A DNA stretch of 64,000 nt from Alphaproteobacteria bacterium (GCA_025350465.1 JANXXU010000008.1:124001-188000), one strand, 5' to 3'; counted from the stretch's first letter, positions 28,947 through 37,265 are shown. Translations and numbers: made by a program. The notes: generated by a model from the letters alone, not told the origin.

Positions 28947-29897
28947 ATGAAGGTCAGGTTATTACCCTTGGTTGTGGCGTTAGCACTTTTTTCAGGTGCC
29001 GCGAACGCCGGCGACACGACAACGCCCTGGGCTGGAGAATCGCCCGCAAAGAGTCGCCTTATCGTCGAATCTTATCAATTCGTTGGCGCAGGAAATCTGA
29101 GGGCAGGGGTGCAAATAAAGCTCGCGCCCGGCTGGTGGACCTATTGGCGTATGCCCGGAACCTCCGGGATGCCCCCCAAATTTGATTGGTCCGGCTCCAA
29201 GAATCTGGCCGATGAACCGGAGCTGGTTTGGCCCGCGCCGCACCGCGCCGTCGCCTACCGCGAGAGCCTCAATGTTTATCGCGACGAGGTCGTCTTTCCC
29301 ATTGAACTGCGTCCGGCCGATCCCTCCAAGCCCATCGAGTTGCACCTAAAACTGGCCTTTGCGATTTGCAAAAACATCTGCATGCCGATCGTCGCCGAAC
29401 ATCGCTTGACGCTGATGCCGTCGTCCGCCGAGCCCGATCTCGATAACGACAACGTCGCGTTGATCTCGGCCTACACCGGACGTGCGCCGACGCCTGATCC
29501 GGAGACATGCGGCTTGTCGATCCGACAGGTGCGCGCCGAGCGCGACGGCAAGAACGTGGCACTCGACATCAAGGTCACCGGCCTTTCCGAGCGCCGCCGC
29601 CCCGTCGTGCTGATCGAAGGACCCGAGTTTGTGCGGGCAAGCGATGCGCAGGCAAAACCCACTGACGATATCGGCGCATGGACCGTGCGCGTCGGTCTCG
29701 GTCCTGCGACCCAGTTGAACGCGCTCGCCGGCCGGCGCATTCGCATAACCGTCATCGATGAAGGCCGCGCGCTCGAACAGATATGGGTCGTTGGCGCGTC
29801 TGGCAGTTCGACCGCCGGGCTTGGCCTGACGCCCGTGTCGCACAGGCTGCTCGACCCGCCGGAGCCCGGCGCAAGCGAGCTGTTCTCGCTGCAATAG
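28947..29897 (+). CDS. exported DsbC/DsbD-like N-terminal domain protein
   Basis: A 316-residue protein with a signal peptide (MKVRLLPLVVALALFSGAANA) and a single domain like the N-terminal part of the thiol-disulfide interchange protein DsbD. Marks: AGVQIKLAPGWWTYWRMPGTSG, PPKFDWSGS, and KLAFAICKNICMPIVAEH, whose C-x3-C pair is the likely redox site. The transmembrane and thioredoxin parts of DsbD are missing, which is normal for this stand-alone family. It probably takes or gives electrons in the periplasm. The stop is directly followed by the palindromic repeats. Confidence 0.85.
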   Translation: MKVRLLPLVVALALFSGAANAGDTTTPWAGESPAKSRLIVESYQFVGAGNLRAGVQIKLAPGWWTYWRMPGTSGMPPKFDWSGSKNLADEPELVWPAPHRAVAYRESLNVYRDEVVFPIELRPADPSKPIELHLKLAFAICKNICMPIVAEHRLTLMPSSAEPDLDNDNVALISAYTGRAPTPDPETCGLSIRQVRAERDGKNVALDIKVTGLSERRRPVVLIEGPEFVRASDAQAKPTDDIGAWTVRVGLGPATQLNALAGRRIRITVIDEGRALEQIWVVGASGSSTAGLGLTPVSHRLLDPPEPGASELFSLQ

Positions 29898-30000
29898 CGT
29901 GATCCCGAAAAGTGGATACCGGTTTTCGGAAAAGATCACGCCCAAACAAAGACCTAGAGCGTGATCGCGAAAAGTGGATACCGGTATTCGGAAAAGGCGC
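29896..30000. repeat. two tandem copies of a Rhizobiales-type palindromic repeat
   Basis: Copy 1 (29896-29941) reads GCGTGATCCCGAAAAGTGGA then ACCGGTTTTCGGAAAAGATC and ends ACGC, an inverted repeat around the core. Copy 2 (29956-30000) is the same with small changes. From memory this repeat is common between genes in Bradyrhizobium, Rhodopseudomonas and relatives. It covers most of the gap before the peroxiredoxin gene. Confidence 0.8.
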
Positions 30001-30066
30001 GCCCTTTCCAGGGCGGCCGTGACCCGCTTATATGCGGCCCAATCTTCACGCAAAGGACCAAGGCTC

Positions 30067-30549
30067 ATGACCATCAAAGTTGGCGACAAGGTGCCGTCCG
30101 CGACCCTCATGCACATGACGGAGAAGGGCCCGGCGCCCGTCTCCAGCGACGATCTCTTCAAGGGCAAGAAGGTGGTCGTCTTCGCGCTGCCCGGTGCCTT
30201 CACCCCGACTTGCTCGGCGCGCCATCTGCCCGGCTACATCGAGCACGCCGCCGACTTCAAGGGCAAAGGCGTCGCTGATGTCGTCTGCCTCTCGGTCAAC
30301 GACGCCTTCGTCATGAACGCCTGGAGCAAAGATCAAAACGCCGCCGGCAAGGTGACGATGGTCGCCGACGGCAACGGCGAGTTCACGAAGAAAATGGGCC
30401 TCGAAATGGACGCCTCGAAATTCGGCATGGGCCTGAGGAGCCAGCGCTACGCGATGGTAGTCGACAACGGCATCGTCAAGAAGCTCGAAGTCGAAGAGCC
30501 CGGCGCCTTCAAGGTCTCAAGCGCCGACCACATGTTGGGATTGGTTTAG
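30067..30549 (+). CDS. peroxiredoxin (Prx5 type)
   Basis: A 160-residue atypical 2-Cys or 1-Cys peroxiredoxin. The active-site stretch is LPGAFTPTCSARHLPGYI, with the catalytic Cys after T-P-T; RSQRYAMVVDNG and a Phe/Leu-rich GLEMDASKFGMG segment are typical of Prx5. It reduces peroxides, likely with glutathione or glutaredoxin. ATG 30067 follows AAGGACCAAGGCTC; an in-frame start at 29974 lies within the repeat and is rejected. In many relatives this gene is beside rnhA; here they are 3 kb apart. Confidence 0.92.
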   Translation: MTIKVGDKVPSATLMHMTEKGPAPVSSDDLFKGKKVVVFALPGAFTPTCSARHLPGYIEHAADFKGKGVADVVCLSVNDAFVMNAWSKDQNAAGKVTMVADGNGEFTKKMGLEMDASKFGMGLRSQRYAMVVDNGIVKKLEVEEPGAFKVSSADHMLGLV

Positions 30550-30550
30550 T

Positions 30551-30592
30551 CCTCTCCGCCACTGTTCATGGCGGGGCATTGCATGCCCCCGG
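30551..30592. terminator. hairpins after the peroxiredoxin gene
   Basis: CCGCCA/TGGCGG and then the perfect palindrome GGGGCATTGCATGCCCC follow the stop within 45 bases. Such stacked hairpins probably end or protect the transcript; no T-run is seen. Confidence 0.45.
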
Positions 30593-30663
30593 GGAAGACG
30601 GAGCCGCGACCCGGGGGACCCGGCCATCCAAATGCTGCGCATCGGCGGGGCGCAAAGCATATC

Positions 30664-31227
30664 TCAGCCGCGCTTGGCGCTTTCAAGTCCTCGAATGATG
30701 GCGTCCAGAGCGAAGGCAAAGGCGGCATCGACCGAGCCGCCCATCTTGAATTCGCCGTCGTTCTCCATGGTGACGAAGCCGTGAAGGAAGGCGGTCAAGA
30801 GCCGGGCGGCTGAAAGCGCGTGTCGCTGGCCGACGAGCGCCGATACTTCTTCGAGCACGGGTTCGGTTGCCGCCGCCGCCGAGTCCGTCAAGGGCGATGC
30901 CGCGCTCGAGTGAATCAGACGATAAAAATGCGCTTCGCGCTTGGCCCAAGTTCGGTACGCTGCCGCCATCGCCTTGATCGCCGCAGATCCGCGCTTGTGC
31001 CGTTGTGCGTCGCGCAACCGCCCTGCGAGTTCGACAAGGACGCGGTCGCGCGCGGCATTCATCAGCGCGGCGCGGTTCGAAAAGCGCTTGTAGAGCGACG
31101 GCGCGCGAATTCCGACGGCCTCGGCGACCGCATTGAGCGACAATGCCTCACCGCCGTTTCGTGCAATGAGGTCGAGCGCGGCTGCGACGATCTCATCGGT
31201 CGTGGCTTTGGCGCGGGCGGGGCTCAC
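30664..31227 (-). CDS. TetR family transcription regulator
   Basis: A 187-residue regulator. The N-terminal helix-turn-helix reads TTDEIVAAALDLIARNGGEA, NAVAEAVGIRAPSLYKRFSN, RAALMNAARDR, typical of TetR (with a WHG-type C-terminal domain ending HGFVTMENDGEFKMGG). Start GTG 31227 overlaps the stop of the DUF4260 gene by four bases (GTGA), so the repressor is made with its neighbour. A palindrome at 31672-31688 in front of the pair is its likely operator. The open frame upstream to 31515 overlaps DUF4260 and is rejected. Confidence 0.9.
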   Translation of the reverse strand: MSPARAKATTDEIVAAALDLIARNGGEALSLNAVAEAVGIRAPSLYKRFSNRAALMNAARDRVLVELAGRLRDAQRHKRGSAAIKAMAAAYRTWAKREAHFYRLIHSSAASPLTDSAAAATEPVLEEVSALVGQRHALSAARLLTAFLHGFVTMENDGEFKMGGSVDAAFAFALDAIIRGLESAKRG

Positions 31228-31646
31228 GCGCGCTCGAGCGAGGCTCGTCCCAATCGGCCGAGATGCGTGTAGCCGAAGCCCGTCCTGTATTTCAGTCCAA
31301 AGCCCAACATTCGGTCCACCCCGATATGCGCCACCCAAATGAGCGCGACCGGCATGGCCGGCGCGTCGGCTGTCGCCAACACCAAGCCCGCCAACAGAGC
31401 CGGCCCGACATAGGAGTGCGCGATGTTGTAGGCCAATGCCCCGACGCGCGGTCCGCTCAGATATCCGAGCATGCTGAGATCGGGCACCAGGAAGAGCAGA
31501 GCGAATTCCCGCCACGAATATCCGGCGCGGAAATAGATGAGGACGGCAACGGCGCCGATCGCGAGACCTTCGGCTTGCATAATGAAGCGGACCGCCCCGG
31601 TGACCGCGCCGTCGGTACGATCTGTCGCGCGGCTTTGCGTGCTCAC
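31224..31646 (-). CDS. DUF4260 membrane protein
   Basis: A 140-residue inner-membrane protein of four helices with the DUF4260 pattern: MQAEGLAIGAVAVLIYF, SWREFALLFLVPDLSMLGYL, GPRVGALAYNIAHSYVGP, WVAHIGVDRMLGFGLKY and TGFGYTHLGRLG. Function is unknown. Start GTG 31646 has GGAGA seven bases upstream; the region to 31700 is non-coding. It is cotranscribed with the TetR gene that overlaps its end. Confidence 0.85.
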   Translation of the reverse strand: MSTQSRATDRTDGAVTGAVRFIMQAEGLAIGAVAVLIYFRAGYSWREFALLFLVPDLSMLGYLSGPRVGALAYNIAHSYVGPALLAGLVLATADAPAMPVALIWVAHIGVDRMLGFGLKYRTGFGYTHLGRLGRASLERA

Positions 31647-31671
31647 GGCGAAGTCTCCATGGATACTATCG

Positions 31672-31688
31672 TTAGCCTTGAAGGCTAA
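31672..31688. promoter_or_regulatory. palindromic operator in front of DUF4260-tetR
   Basis: TTAGCCTTGAAGGCTAA is an odd-length perfect inverted repeat (8-base arms, one central base). It lies 26 bases before the GTG start of the DUF4260 gene. Further TTAGC half-sites follow at 31687-31698. Size and position fit a TetR-family operator that controls the pair. Confidence 0.65.
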
Positions 31689-31750
31689 TAGCATTAGCAA
31701 ACGCAGAGATCAAGCCATTTCGATACGCGCGACAGGCTGAGGCGAGCGGG

Positions 31751-31828
31751 CCTAACCGACCGGCCCCAACACATCGCCGAACAGATCGCACATTGTGCGC
31801 CATGAACGCGCGTCCGTGCGTTCGATCA
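31751..31828 (-). pseudogene. remnant of a second dienelactone hydrolase gene (last 25 codons)
   Basis: Read on the minus strand this stretch encodes ERTDARSWRTMCDLFGDVLG and PVG then a stop. The intact dienelactone hydrolase nearby ends ERTDKRSWRTMRDLFDEVLG and PIN. The match covers about 25 residues, with no start and no upstream part. It abuts the stop of the small exported gene, so the rest of this copy was lost or replaced. Confidence 0.75.
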
Positions 31829-32089
31829 GCAGCCCGACAGGCGGCACACCGTCGCGCGTGCCTCAAGTAGCCGATTAGCCTCGTCGTACTCTCCCGCCTC
31901 GCAATGCATGCTCGCGGACTTGAGCAGCTTGGCGATGTCGCTGCGCTGAGCGTTGCCGTATTCTTTCTTGTAGGCGGCTCTGAAACTGTCGACGGCCCCC
32001 GAGCAAGTGGAGGCTTTGTATTGGCTGTACATCCAATGGCCGACGAGAGCCGACACCACCATCGACACGATACCGAGAATCTTTGCCAC
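31826..32089 (-). CDS. small exported or anchored protein, unknown
   Basis: An 87-residue protein with an N-terminal hydrophobic stretch (ILGIVSMVVSALVGHWMY) and a short helical part with three cysteines (STCSGAV, MHCEAGE, VCRLSGC). Start GTG 32089 has GGAGGG six bases upstream. No family recognised. Its last codons run into a dienelactone hydrolase remnant, so its C terminus may have been set by that event. Confidence 0.6.
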   Translation of the reverse strand: MAKILGIVSMVVSALVGHWMYSQYKASTCSGAVDSFRAAYKKEYGNAQRSDIAKLLKSASMHCEAGEYDEANRLLEARATVCRLSGC

Positions 32090-32181
32090 GCGTGCCCTCC
32101 AGCCGAAGACTGATCGGCGCGAATTGTGCCCGATGGCTCTTAAAGATCCGCTAGGTCAAGAATTTCAGCGCCTTATCGCCC

Positions 32182-32901
32182 TCAGTTGATGGGCCCCAGC
32201 ACCTCGTCGAACAGGTCGCGCATCGTACGCCACGACCGTTTGTCGGTGCGCTCGTCGTACTTGAAGCCCGGCAGATTGCGCGCGTCGACTTCGCGGTTGG
32301 TGAAGCTGTGGCCGACGCCGCCGTAAATATCCATGCGCCAGTCCACTTTACCGGCCTCCATTTCCTTGATGAATGCCTCGCGCTGCTCTGCCGGAATGAT
32401 CGGGTCGACGGCGCCGAGGCACACGAGCACCTTGGCCTTGATGTTCTTTGCGTCCTGCGGCGCGGCGGTCGCGAGTCCTGAATGAAAGCCGACGACGCAA
32501 CCGACGTCCGCGCCGCTCCGTGCAAGTTCCAAGACTGTCGTGCCGCCGAAACAGAATCCGATGGCGGCCGTACGTTTAGCATCGACCGATGCTTGCGACT
32601 TCACGATGTCGAGCGCCGTTTGCGCGCGCTTGCGCAAGGTGGGCAGGTCGGTCATCAGCCCTCTGATGGTCGCCATCGCCTGCTCCATGCTCGTGATCGC
32701 TTCGCCGAACGTATCCATGGCGAAGGCGACATAGCCCAGTTCAGCGAGCATCTTCGCGCGCTCCTTCGGATGGCCGGTCATGCCGCCGCCCTCATGCGCA
32801 ACGACGATGCCGGGCACCTTCTTTCCCTTCGACCCGTCGGCGAGGAAGCCGGTGAACTTCTTGCCATCGACCTCGTAGGCGATTTGGCTGGTTTTGATCA
32901 T
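32182..32901 (-). CDS. dienelactone hydrolase family protein
   Basis: A 239-residue alpha/beta-hydrolase. The nucleophile Cys is in AAIGFCFGG, the start of the domain is VAHEGGGMTGHPKERA, and the catalytic Asp and His are in LVCLGAVDPIIPAEQR and IYGGVGHSFTNREVD. Classic members open the lactone ring in chloroaromatic breakdown, but many act on other esters, and no aromatic pathway is nearby. ATG 32901 has GAGGAA upstream. It is divergent from the arsR-like gene. Confidence 0.9.
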   Translation of the reverse strand: MIKTSQIAYEVDGKKFTGFLADGSKGKKVPGIVVAHEGGGMTGHPKERAKMLAELGYVAFAMDTFGEAITSMEQAMATIRGLMTDLPTLRKRAQTALDIVKSQASVDAKRTAAIGFCFGGTTVLELARSGADVGCVVGFHSGLATAAPQDAKNIKAKVLVCLGAVDPIIPAEQREAFIKEMEAGKVDWRMDIYGGVGHSFTNREVDARNLPGFKYDERTDKRSWRTMRDLFDEVLGPIN

Positions 32902-32992
32902 TGCTGTTCCTCGCAAATTTGAGTGGGGTTTCGCTGTCGTTTTCTATTAGCAACTTTCCGTGTTCGACGCAGCAAGCGCGTGCGTTTGACTA

Positions 32993-33012
32993 ATATGCAT
33001 ATACATGCATAT
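32993..33012. promoter_or_regulatory. palindromic operator of the ArsR-like regulator
   Basis: ATATGCAT at 32993-33000 and its exact inverse ATGCATAT at 33005-33012, with a four-base centre, form an A/T-rich palindrome. It ends eight bases before ATG 33021. ArsR-family regulators bind such A/T palindromes over their own promoter. Confidence 0.7.
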
Positions 33013-33020
33013 ATATAGTT

Positions 33021-33365
33021 ATGCAGATAGACACATTCCAAACGCTTGCCGACCCGAGCCGCCGCCGCATCGTCGAAGCGCTCTGCAATGGCGAGCGCCA
33101 GGTCGGCGACATCGTCGAGCGGGCAGGGATCCACCAATCGGGCGTCTCCCGCCACCTGCGCATCCTTCACGAAACCGGCTTTGTTTCGGTGCGGCCGGAG
33201 GGGCAGCGGCGCTTCTATTCCTTGAGGCCGGAGCCGTTTCGTGAACTCGACGATTGGCTCGCCAAATATCGCGGCCTTTGGGAGGCGCGCCTGGACCGCT
33301 TCGGCGCCGCCCTCGAAAAACAACGCAAGCACCGCCGGCCTGCGCACAAGGACCAACGCAAATGA
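33021..33365 (+). CDS. ArsR family transcription regulator
   Basis: A 114-residue winged-helix regulator: FQTLADPSRRRIVEALCNGE, VGDIVERAGIHQSGVSRHLR, ILHETGFVSVRPEGQRRFYS. It lacks the metal-binding cysteines of ArsR/SmtB, as is usual in the group paired with SRPBCC proteins. There is no ribosome binding site in front of ATG 33021, so the mRNA may be leaderless. The stop overlaps the SRPBCC gene start by four bases. The palindrome upstream is the likely self-control site. Confidence 0.9.
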   Translation: MQIDTFQTLADPSRRRIVEALCNGERQVGDIVERAGIHQSGVSRHLRILHETGFVSVRPEGQRRFYSLRPEPFRELDDWLAKYRGLWEARLDRFGAALEKQRKHRRPAHKDQRK

Positions 33366-33850
33366 ACGATGCGACGAAGGCGAAAGTGGTGATCGAACGC
33401 ACCTACCGTGCAAAGGTCAACGAGCTGTGGGACCTATGGACGACGAAACAGGGTTTCGAGTCCTGGTGGGGTCCGGTCGACTTCCGTGTCGAGGTTCATG
33501 CCATGGAGCCGCGCGTCGGCGGCGCGTTCCATTACGACATGATCGCCGATGCACCCGAACAAATCGCCGCCATGAAGCAAATGGGCCGTCCAATCTCGCA
33601 TGAGACGCGCGGCAAATTCAGCGAGTTCAGGAAGAACGAGCGCCTCGTGCTCACCCACGTCATCGATTTCTTACCCGGCGTGAAACCCTACGAGAGCATC
33701 ATAACGGTCGAGTTCTTCCCCAAGGGCGATAGCACGCGCATGCGCGTTACCCTCGACCCGATGCATGACGAAAATTTCTCCAAGATGCAGACGATAGGCT
33801 TCACCAGTCAGCTTTCGAAGCTCGACGACCGCTACGAGCAGACAAGATAG
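33362..33850 (+). CDS. SRPBCC / AHSA1-like domain protein
   Basis: A 162-residue START-like protein: VVIERTYRAKVNELWDLWT, GFESWWGPVDFRVEVHAMEP, GGAFHYDM, and FFPKGDSTRMRVTLDPMHDE. Such proteins have a ligand cavity; the ArsR-SRPBCC pair is frequent in bacteria, but ligand and role are seldom known. Its ATG overlaps the regulator stop (ATGA), so it is controlled by the same operator. Confidence 0.9.
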   Translation: MNDATKAKVVIERTYRAKVNELWDLWTTKQGFESWWGPVDFRVEVHAMEPRVGGAFHYDMIADAPEQIAAMKQMGRPISHETRGKFSEFRKNERLVLTHVIDFLPGVKPYESIITVEFFPKGDSTRMRVTLDPMHDENFSKMQTIGFTSQLSKLDDRYEQTR

Positions 33851-33854
33851 CGTC

Positions 33855-34286
33855 CTATCGATCCGGTATCGCCGCGCGCGCCAACGCATCGGCGGCTTCG
33901 TTCATTTCGTGCCCGTCATGGCCGCGCACCCAATACCAGCTGACCTGGTGTCGCCCACGCGCCGCGTCGAGTCGCTGCCACAGGTCGATGTTCTTCACTG
34001 GTTTCTTATCGGCGGTCTTCCAGCCTTTTTTCTTCCAGCCTTCGAGCCACTTCGTCATGCCGTCCTTGAGGTAGAGACTGTCCGTATGCAGATGAATCTC
34101 GCACGCCCGCTTCAACCCTTCGAGCGCGGCGATTGCAGCCATCATCTCCATGCGGTTGTTCGTCGTCAGCGTCTCGCCGCCCGACAACTCCTTGCGCGTG
34201 TCGTTGTAGAGCAGAATCGCGCCCCAACCGCCGGGACCCGGATTCCCTGAACACGCCCCGTCCGTGTAAACCGTGACGCGGGTCAT
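33855..34286 (-). CDS. rnhA: ribonuclease HI
   Basis: A 143-residue RNase H that cuts RNA in RNA-DNA hybrids. All four catalytic acids are visible: Asp in [16 protein letters not shown], Glu in [13 protein letters not shown], Asp in [10 protein letters not shown] and Asp in [11 protein letters not shown]; the basic handle region [15 protein letters not shown] is kept. ATG 34286 overlaps the thrB stop by four bases. Its end lies four bases from the convergent SRPBCC stop. The order thrB-rnhA is usual in alphaproteobacteria. Confidence 0.96.
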   Translation of the reverse strand: MTRVTVYTDGACSGNPGPGGWGAILLYNDTRKELSGGETLTTNNRMEMMAAIAALEGLKRACEIHLHTDSLYLKDGMTKWLEGWKKKGWKTADKKPVKNIDLWQRLDAARGRHQVSWYWVRGHDGHEMNEAADALARAAIPDR

Positions 34287-35248
34287 GAAGGCCAGCCGTA
34301 GGAGGCGGCCGCGCCGGCCGTCTGATGGAAGCGCAATTTGGTCATGTATTCGATCGGGTCCTTGGGTCTGACGAGCGCACCCTCGTCGCGGTTGATCCAA
34401 TCGTAAAGCCGCGTCAGCAGAAATCGCAACGCCGCGCCGCGCGCCAGCCAGGGCAGGGCTTCGACTTCCGCCGACGAGAACGGCCGCGTTGCGCGATAGG
34501 CGGTCAAGAGCGCGCGCCCCTTGGTGATGTTGAACGCGCCGTCGCTTTCAAAGCACCAGGCGTTGAGGCACACGGCCACGTCATAGGCGAGCGCGTCGTT
34601 GCAAGCGAAATAGAAATCGATGATGCCCGAGATGCGCGCATCGACGAAGAACACATTGTCGGGAAACATGTCGGCGTGGATGACGCCTTGCGGCAATCCG
34701 CGCGGCCAGTTTTGTTCGAGCGCCTTGAGTTCGCTGCCGATGACGGCGCCAAGCCCCATCTTCACGCCGTTCGCCTTGGGCTCGCATTGTTTGACGAGCG
34801 TCTTCCATCCCTCGAGCGACAAGGCGTTCGGCCGCGACAGCGCATAATCGGCCCCCGCAAGATGCAGGCGCGCCAGTGCCGCGCCGGCCTCCGCGCACTG
34901 CGCCGCGTCGGGTTTGCGCGGGCTAAGGCCGGGCAGGAAATTCATCACCGCCGCCGGCCGCCCCTTAAGCTCGCGCCAAGCCGCGCCGTCGCGCGCCCGC
35001 ACGGGCAGGGGGCAGGCGATGCCTTTCTTCGAGAGGTGCTCCAGCAGGCCCAGGAAGAACGGCAGGTCCTCGCGCCGCACGCGCTTCTCGTAAAGCGTCA
35101 GAATGAAATGGCCGCGCTCGGTCTGCAGATAGAAATTCGAATTCTCGACGCCCTCGGCAATGCCCTTGAACCCGCGCGCCTCGCCCAGATCGAAGGCGCG
35201 CAGGAATTCGGCAAGCTCGTTGTCGGTGACTTCGGTGTAGACGGCCAT
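34283..35248 (-). CDS. thrB: homoserine kinase (ThrB of the aminoglycoside phosphotransferase fold)
   Basis: A 321-residue kinase of the APH fold that makes O-phosphohomoserine for threonine synthase. [22 protein letters not shown] at the start, [13 protein letters not shown] (Brenner motif with catalytic Asp) and [15 protein letters not shown] are present. Start ATG 35248 is the family start; the open frame to 35347 lies in a repeat. It is about 165 bases from ispH and overlaps rnhA. thrC is elsewhere, at 20261. Confidence 0.95.
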   Translation of the reverse strand: MAVYTEVTDNELAEFLRAFDLGEARGFKGIAEGVENSNFYLQTERGHFILTLYEKRVRREDLPFFLGLLEHLSKKGIACPLPVRARDGAAWRELKGRPAAVMNFLPGLSPRKPDAAQCAEAGAALARLHLAGADYALSRPNALSLEGWKTLVKQCEPKANGVKMGLGAVIGSELKALEQNWPRGLPQGVIHADMFPDNVFFVDARISGIIDFYFACNDALAYDVAVCLNAWCFESDGAFNITKGRALLTAYRATRPFSSAEVEALPWLARGAALRFLLTRLYDWINRDEGALVRPKDPIEYMTKLRFHQTAGAAASYGWPS

Positions 35249-35320
35249 GGGAAGGTGATAGCCAGCTTTACGCAAACTGTCATCCCGAACCTGGGCCGCA
35301 CGATAATCCCCCAACATTGT

Positions 35321-35402
35321 CATCCTCCGTGAAGGCGGAGGATCCACGACCTGTTCGTCCGAGTTTCAAAAGTCGTGGATGGTCTGCCTTCGCAGACCAT
35401 GA
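35321..35402. repeat. palindromic 3'-end element after ispH
   Basis: Two nested hairpins: ATCCTCCG/CGGAGGAT at 35322-35343 and GGTCTGC/GCAGACC at 35381-35398, the second preceded by AAAAGTCGTGGAT. On the minus strand it reads CATGGTCTGC..GCAGACCATCCACGACTTTT, as in the copies after mutY and ccrM. It fills the ispH-thrB gap. Confidence 0.75.
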
Positions 35403-35414
35403 CGGAGCGGGGGA

Positions 35415-36368
35415 TCAGGCGAGCGCGCGCGGCAGGCGAAACTGCACCGTCTCGCGCGCGGTTTCGACTTCTTCGATTGTCACGTCATAGCGCGCTCGCA
35501 ACGCGTCGATGACTTCCTGAACCAGGAGATCGGGCGCCGATGCGCCGGCGGTGAGCCCCAGCGTGCGCACACCGTCCATACGCGGCCAGTCGATATTCGC
35601 CGCGCGCTGCACCAGCATGGAGGCCTTGGCGCCGGCGCGCGCCGCGACTTCGACGAGCCGCATCGAATTGGACGAGTTCGGTGCGCCGACCACCAGCACG
35701 AAATCGCAACGCCGCGCGATCGCCTTGACCGCATCCTGGCGATTGGTCGTCGCATAGCAAATGTCTTCCTTGTGCGGTCCCGCGATCGCAGGGAAGCGCC
35801 GCTTCAACACCGCGACGATCTCCGCCGTATCGTCGACCGACAACGTCGTCTGCGTTATGTAGGCGAGCTTCGCCGAATCGCGCGGCGTGAACGTTTCGGC
35901 GTCCCCCGCCGTCTCGACCAGCGCCACGGCGCCCGCCGGCAACTGGCCCATCGTGCCGTCAACTTCGGGATGCCCAGCGTGGCCGATCAGCACGATCTCG
36001 TGCCCCGCATCGAAATGGCGCTCGGCCTCGACGTGCACCTTCGAGACAAGCGGACAAGTTGCATCGAGCGCCAGCAAGTTTCTTGCGCGTGCATTGACCG
36101 GCACCGATTTCGGCACGCCATGGGCTGAGAAGATGACCGGCGCGCCTTCCGGCACCTCGTCCAATTCCTTGACGAAGATCGCCCCCATGCCTTCGAGCCG
36201 CTGGACGACGAAGCGGTTATGAACGATTTCATGGCGCACATAGACGGGCGCGCCGTACTTCTTCAATGCAACTTCGACGATTTGAATCGCACGATCGACG
36301 CCGGCGCAAAATCCGCGAGGGCTTGCGAGCAGAATCGTCAACGGCGGCTTTGACAAGGGTTGGCTCAT
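35415..36368 (-). CDS. ispH: 4-hydroxy-3-methylbut-2-enyl diphosphate reductase
   Basis: A 317-residue iron-sulfur enzyme for the last step of the MEP route to isoprenoids. The three cluster cysteines are in [29 protein letters not shown] and [12 protein letters not shown]; catalytic HHxx-like [20 protein letters not shown] and [14 protein letters not shown] are also conserved. ATG 36368 is the standard start; the frame upstream to 36536 is not family-like. It heads ispH-thrB-rnhA. Confidence 0.96.
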   Translation of the reverse strand: MSQPLSKPPLTILLASPRGFCAGVDRAIQIVEVALKKYGAPVYVRHEIVHNRFVVQRLEGMGAIFVKELDEVPEGAPVIFSAHGVPKSVPVNARARNLLALDATCPLVSKVHVEAERHFDAGHEIVLIGHAGHPEVDGTMGQLPAGAVALVETAGDAETFTPRDSAKLAYITQTTLSVDDTAEIVAVLKRRFPAIAGPHKEDICYATTNRQDAVKAIARRCDFVLVVGAPNSSNSMRLVEVAARAGAKASMLVQRAANIDWPRMDGVRTLGLTAGASAPDLLVQEVIDALRARYDVTIEEVETARETVQFRLPRALA

Positions 36369-36514
36369 GCCATATCGCTTGGGCGCGAAGCGGGCGCGCC
36401 TTGCAGGCGGCGCAACCGTAGCAAACCTGAACTGGTCCCTCCAGAGCGCAAAGACAATGGCCGATGGCAATTGGTCACATCGTGCGCAAATGAAGCGATG
36501 AAGGAAGCGGGGCG

Positions 36515-37027
36515 ATGACAATGAACAGCGGCACATGGATTGGTCTTGGCGCGGCGTTAATTCTCGCGAACATGTCGACCTTGACCGCGCAAGCAGCCGA
36601 GACTTGCCCGCATCTGGGCCTCCTCGCCGACGCTTCGCGCCTCACCGACTTTGAGGGCACGACCAGCGCCCAATTCCGCGCGACGCTCGGCGGCGAGGCG
36701 CTGCAGTGCGTGGTGAAAGACGGCATCGCCCACACGCGCCTCAAATTCAAGGTCACCGGCAATCTTCAAACTGGCGCCAAGAGCGACACGCGCAAAGTGC
36801 CGTATTTCGTCGCCGTGATGCAGGGCAGCCAGGTCTTGGCCAAGCAAGTCTATTCGCTCGACATTCCCTTCACCGGGCACGAGCGCAACGTCAGCGTCGA
36901 AGAGCGCGTCAACCGCGTCGACATCCCGCTCGCCGGCGGCAAGGCGGCCGGCGACTACCAGGTGATGATCGGCTTCCAGCTGACCCGCGAACAAGTCGCT
37001 TACAACCGCCAAACTGGCGAACGCTAA
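36515..37027 (+). CDS. exported protein of unknown function
   Basis: A 170-residue protein with a signal peptide ([20 protein letters not shown]) followed by a soluble beta-rich domain: [76 protein letters not shown]. The gene is preceded by GGAAGCGGGGCG, giving a fair ribosome binding site. I recall similar short exported proteins in other alphaproteobacteria but no function. It is divergent from ispH. Confidence 0.65.
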   Translation: MTMNSGTWIGLGAALILANMSTLTAQAAETCPHLGLLADASRLTDFEGTTSAQFRATLGGEALQCVVKDGIAHTRLKFKVTGNLQTGAKSDTRKVPYFVAVMQGSQVLAKQVYSLDIPFTGHERNVSVEERVNRVDIPLAGGKAAGDYQVMIGFQLTREQVAYNRQTGER

Positions 37028-37114
37028 CCCAAACTGCGTCATCCCGGAGTTAGGCGAGCCCGTTGCACAGCAACGGAGCGCGAGCCTTACATCCGGGACC
37101 CAGCTCAAAAAGTA

Positions 37115-37265
37115 GATTGAACCACAAAGCACACGAAGGACACGAAGAGGCACGACCCCGCTTCGGGCCCACCACGTGATCTTCTGAGTTCTTCTTGGGC
37201 GCGAAGCGCCCGCTCCCCTTCTTCCCCTTTCTCTTCGTGTTCTTCGTGTCCTTCGTGGTTCAACC
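37115..37265. repeat. inverted repeat of the ACCACAAAGCACACGAAG family
   Basis: The left arm GATTGAACCACAAAGCACAC begins at 37115 and continues GAAGGACACGAAGAGG; the right arm (37231-37265) is its near complement CTCTTCGTGTTCTTCGTGTC then CTTCGTGGTTCAACC. Between them lies a non-repeated 80-base stretch. The same core is in the element at 8810-8874. It sits directly before argS; 37040-37103 shows a further short repeat with TCATCCCGGA/ATCCGGGACC. Confidence 0.75.

Noticed and set aside
37040-37103. TCATCCCGGA..ATCCGGGACC motif as a terminator of the exported gene
   Set aside because: The two parts are not complementary over a useful length; it is more likely a decayed copy of a dispersed repeat.
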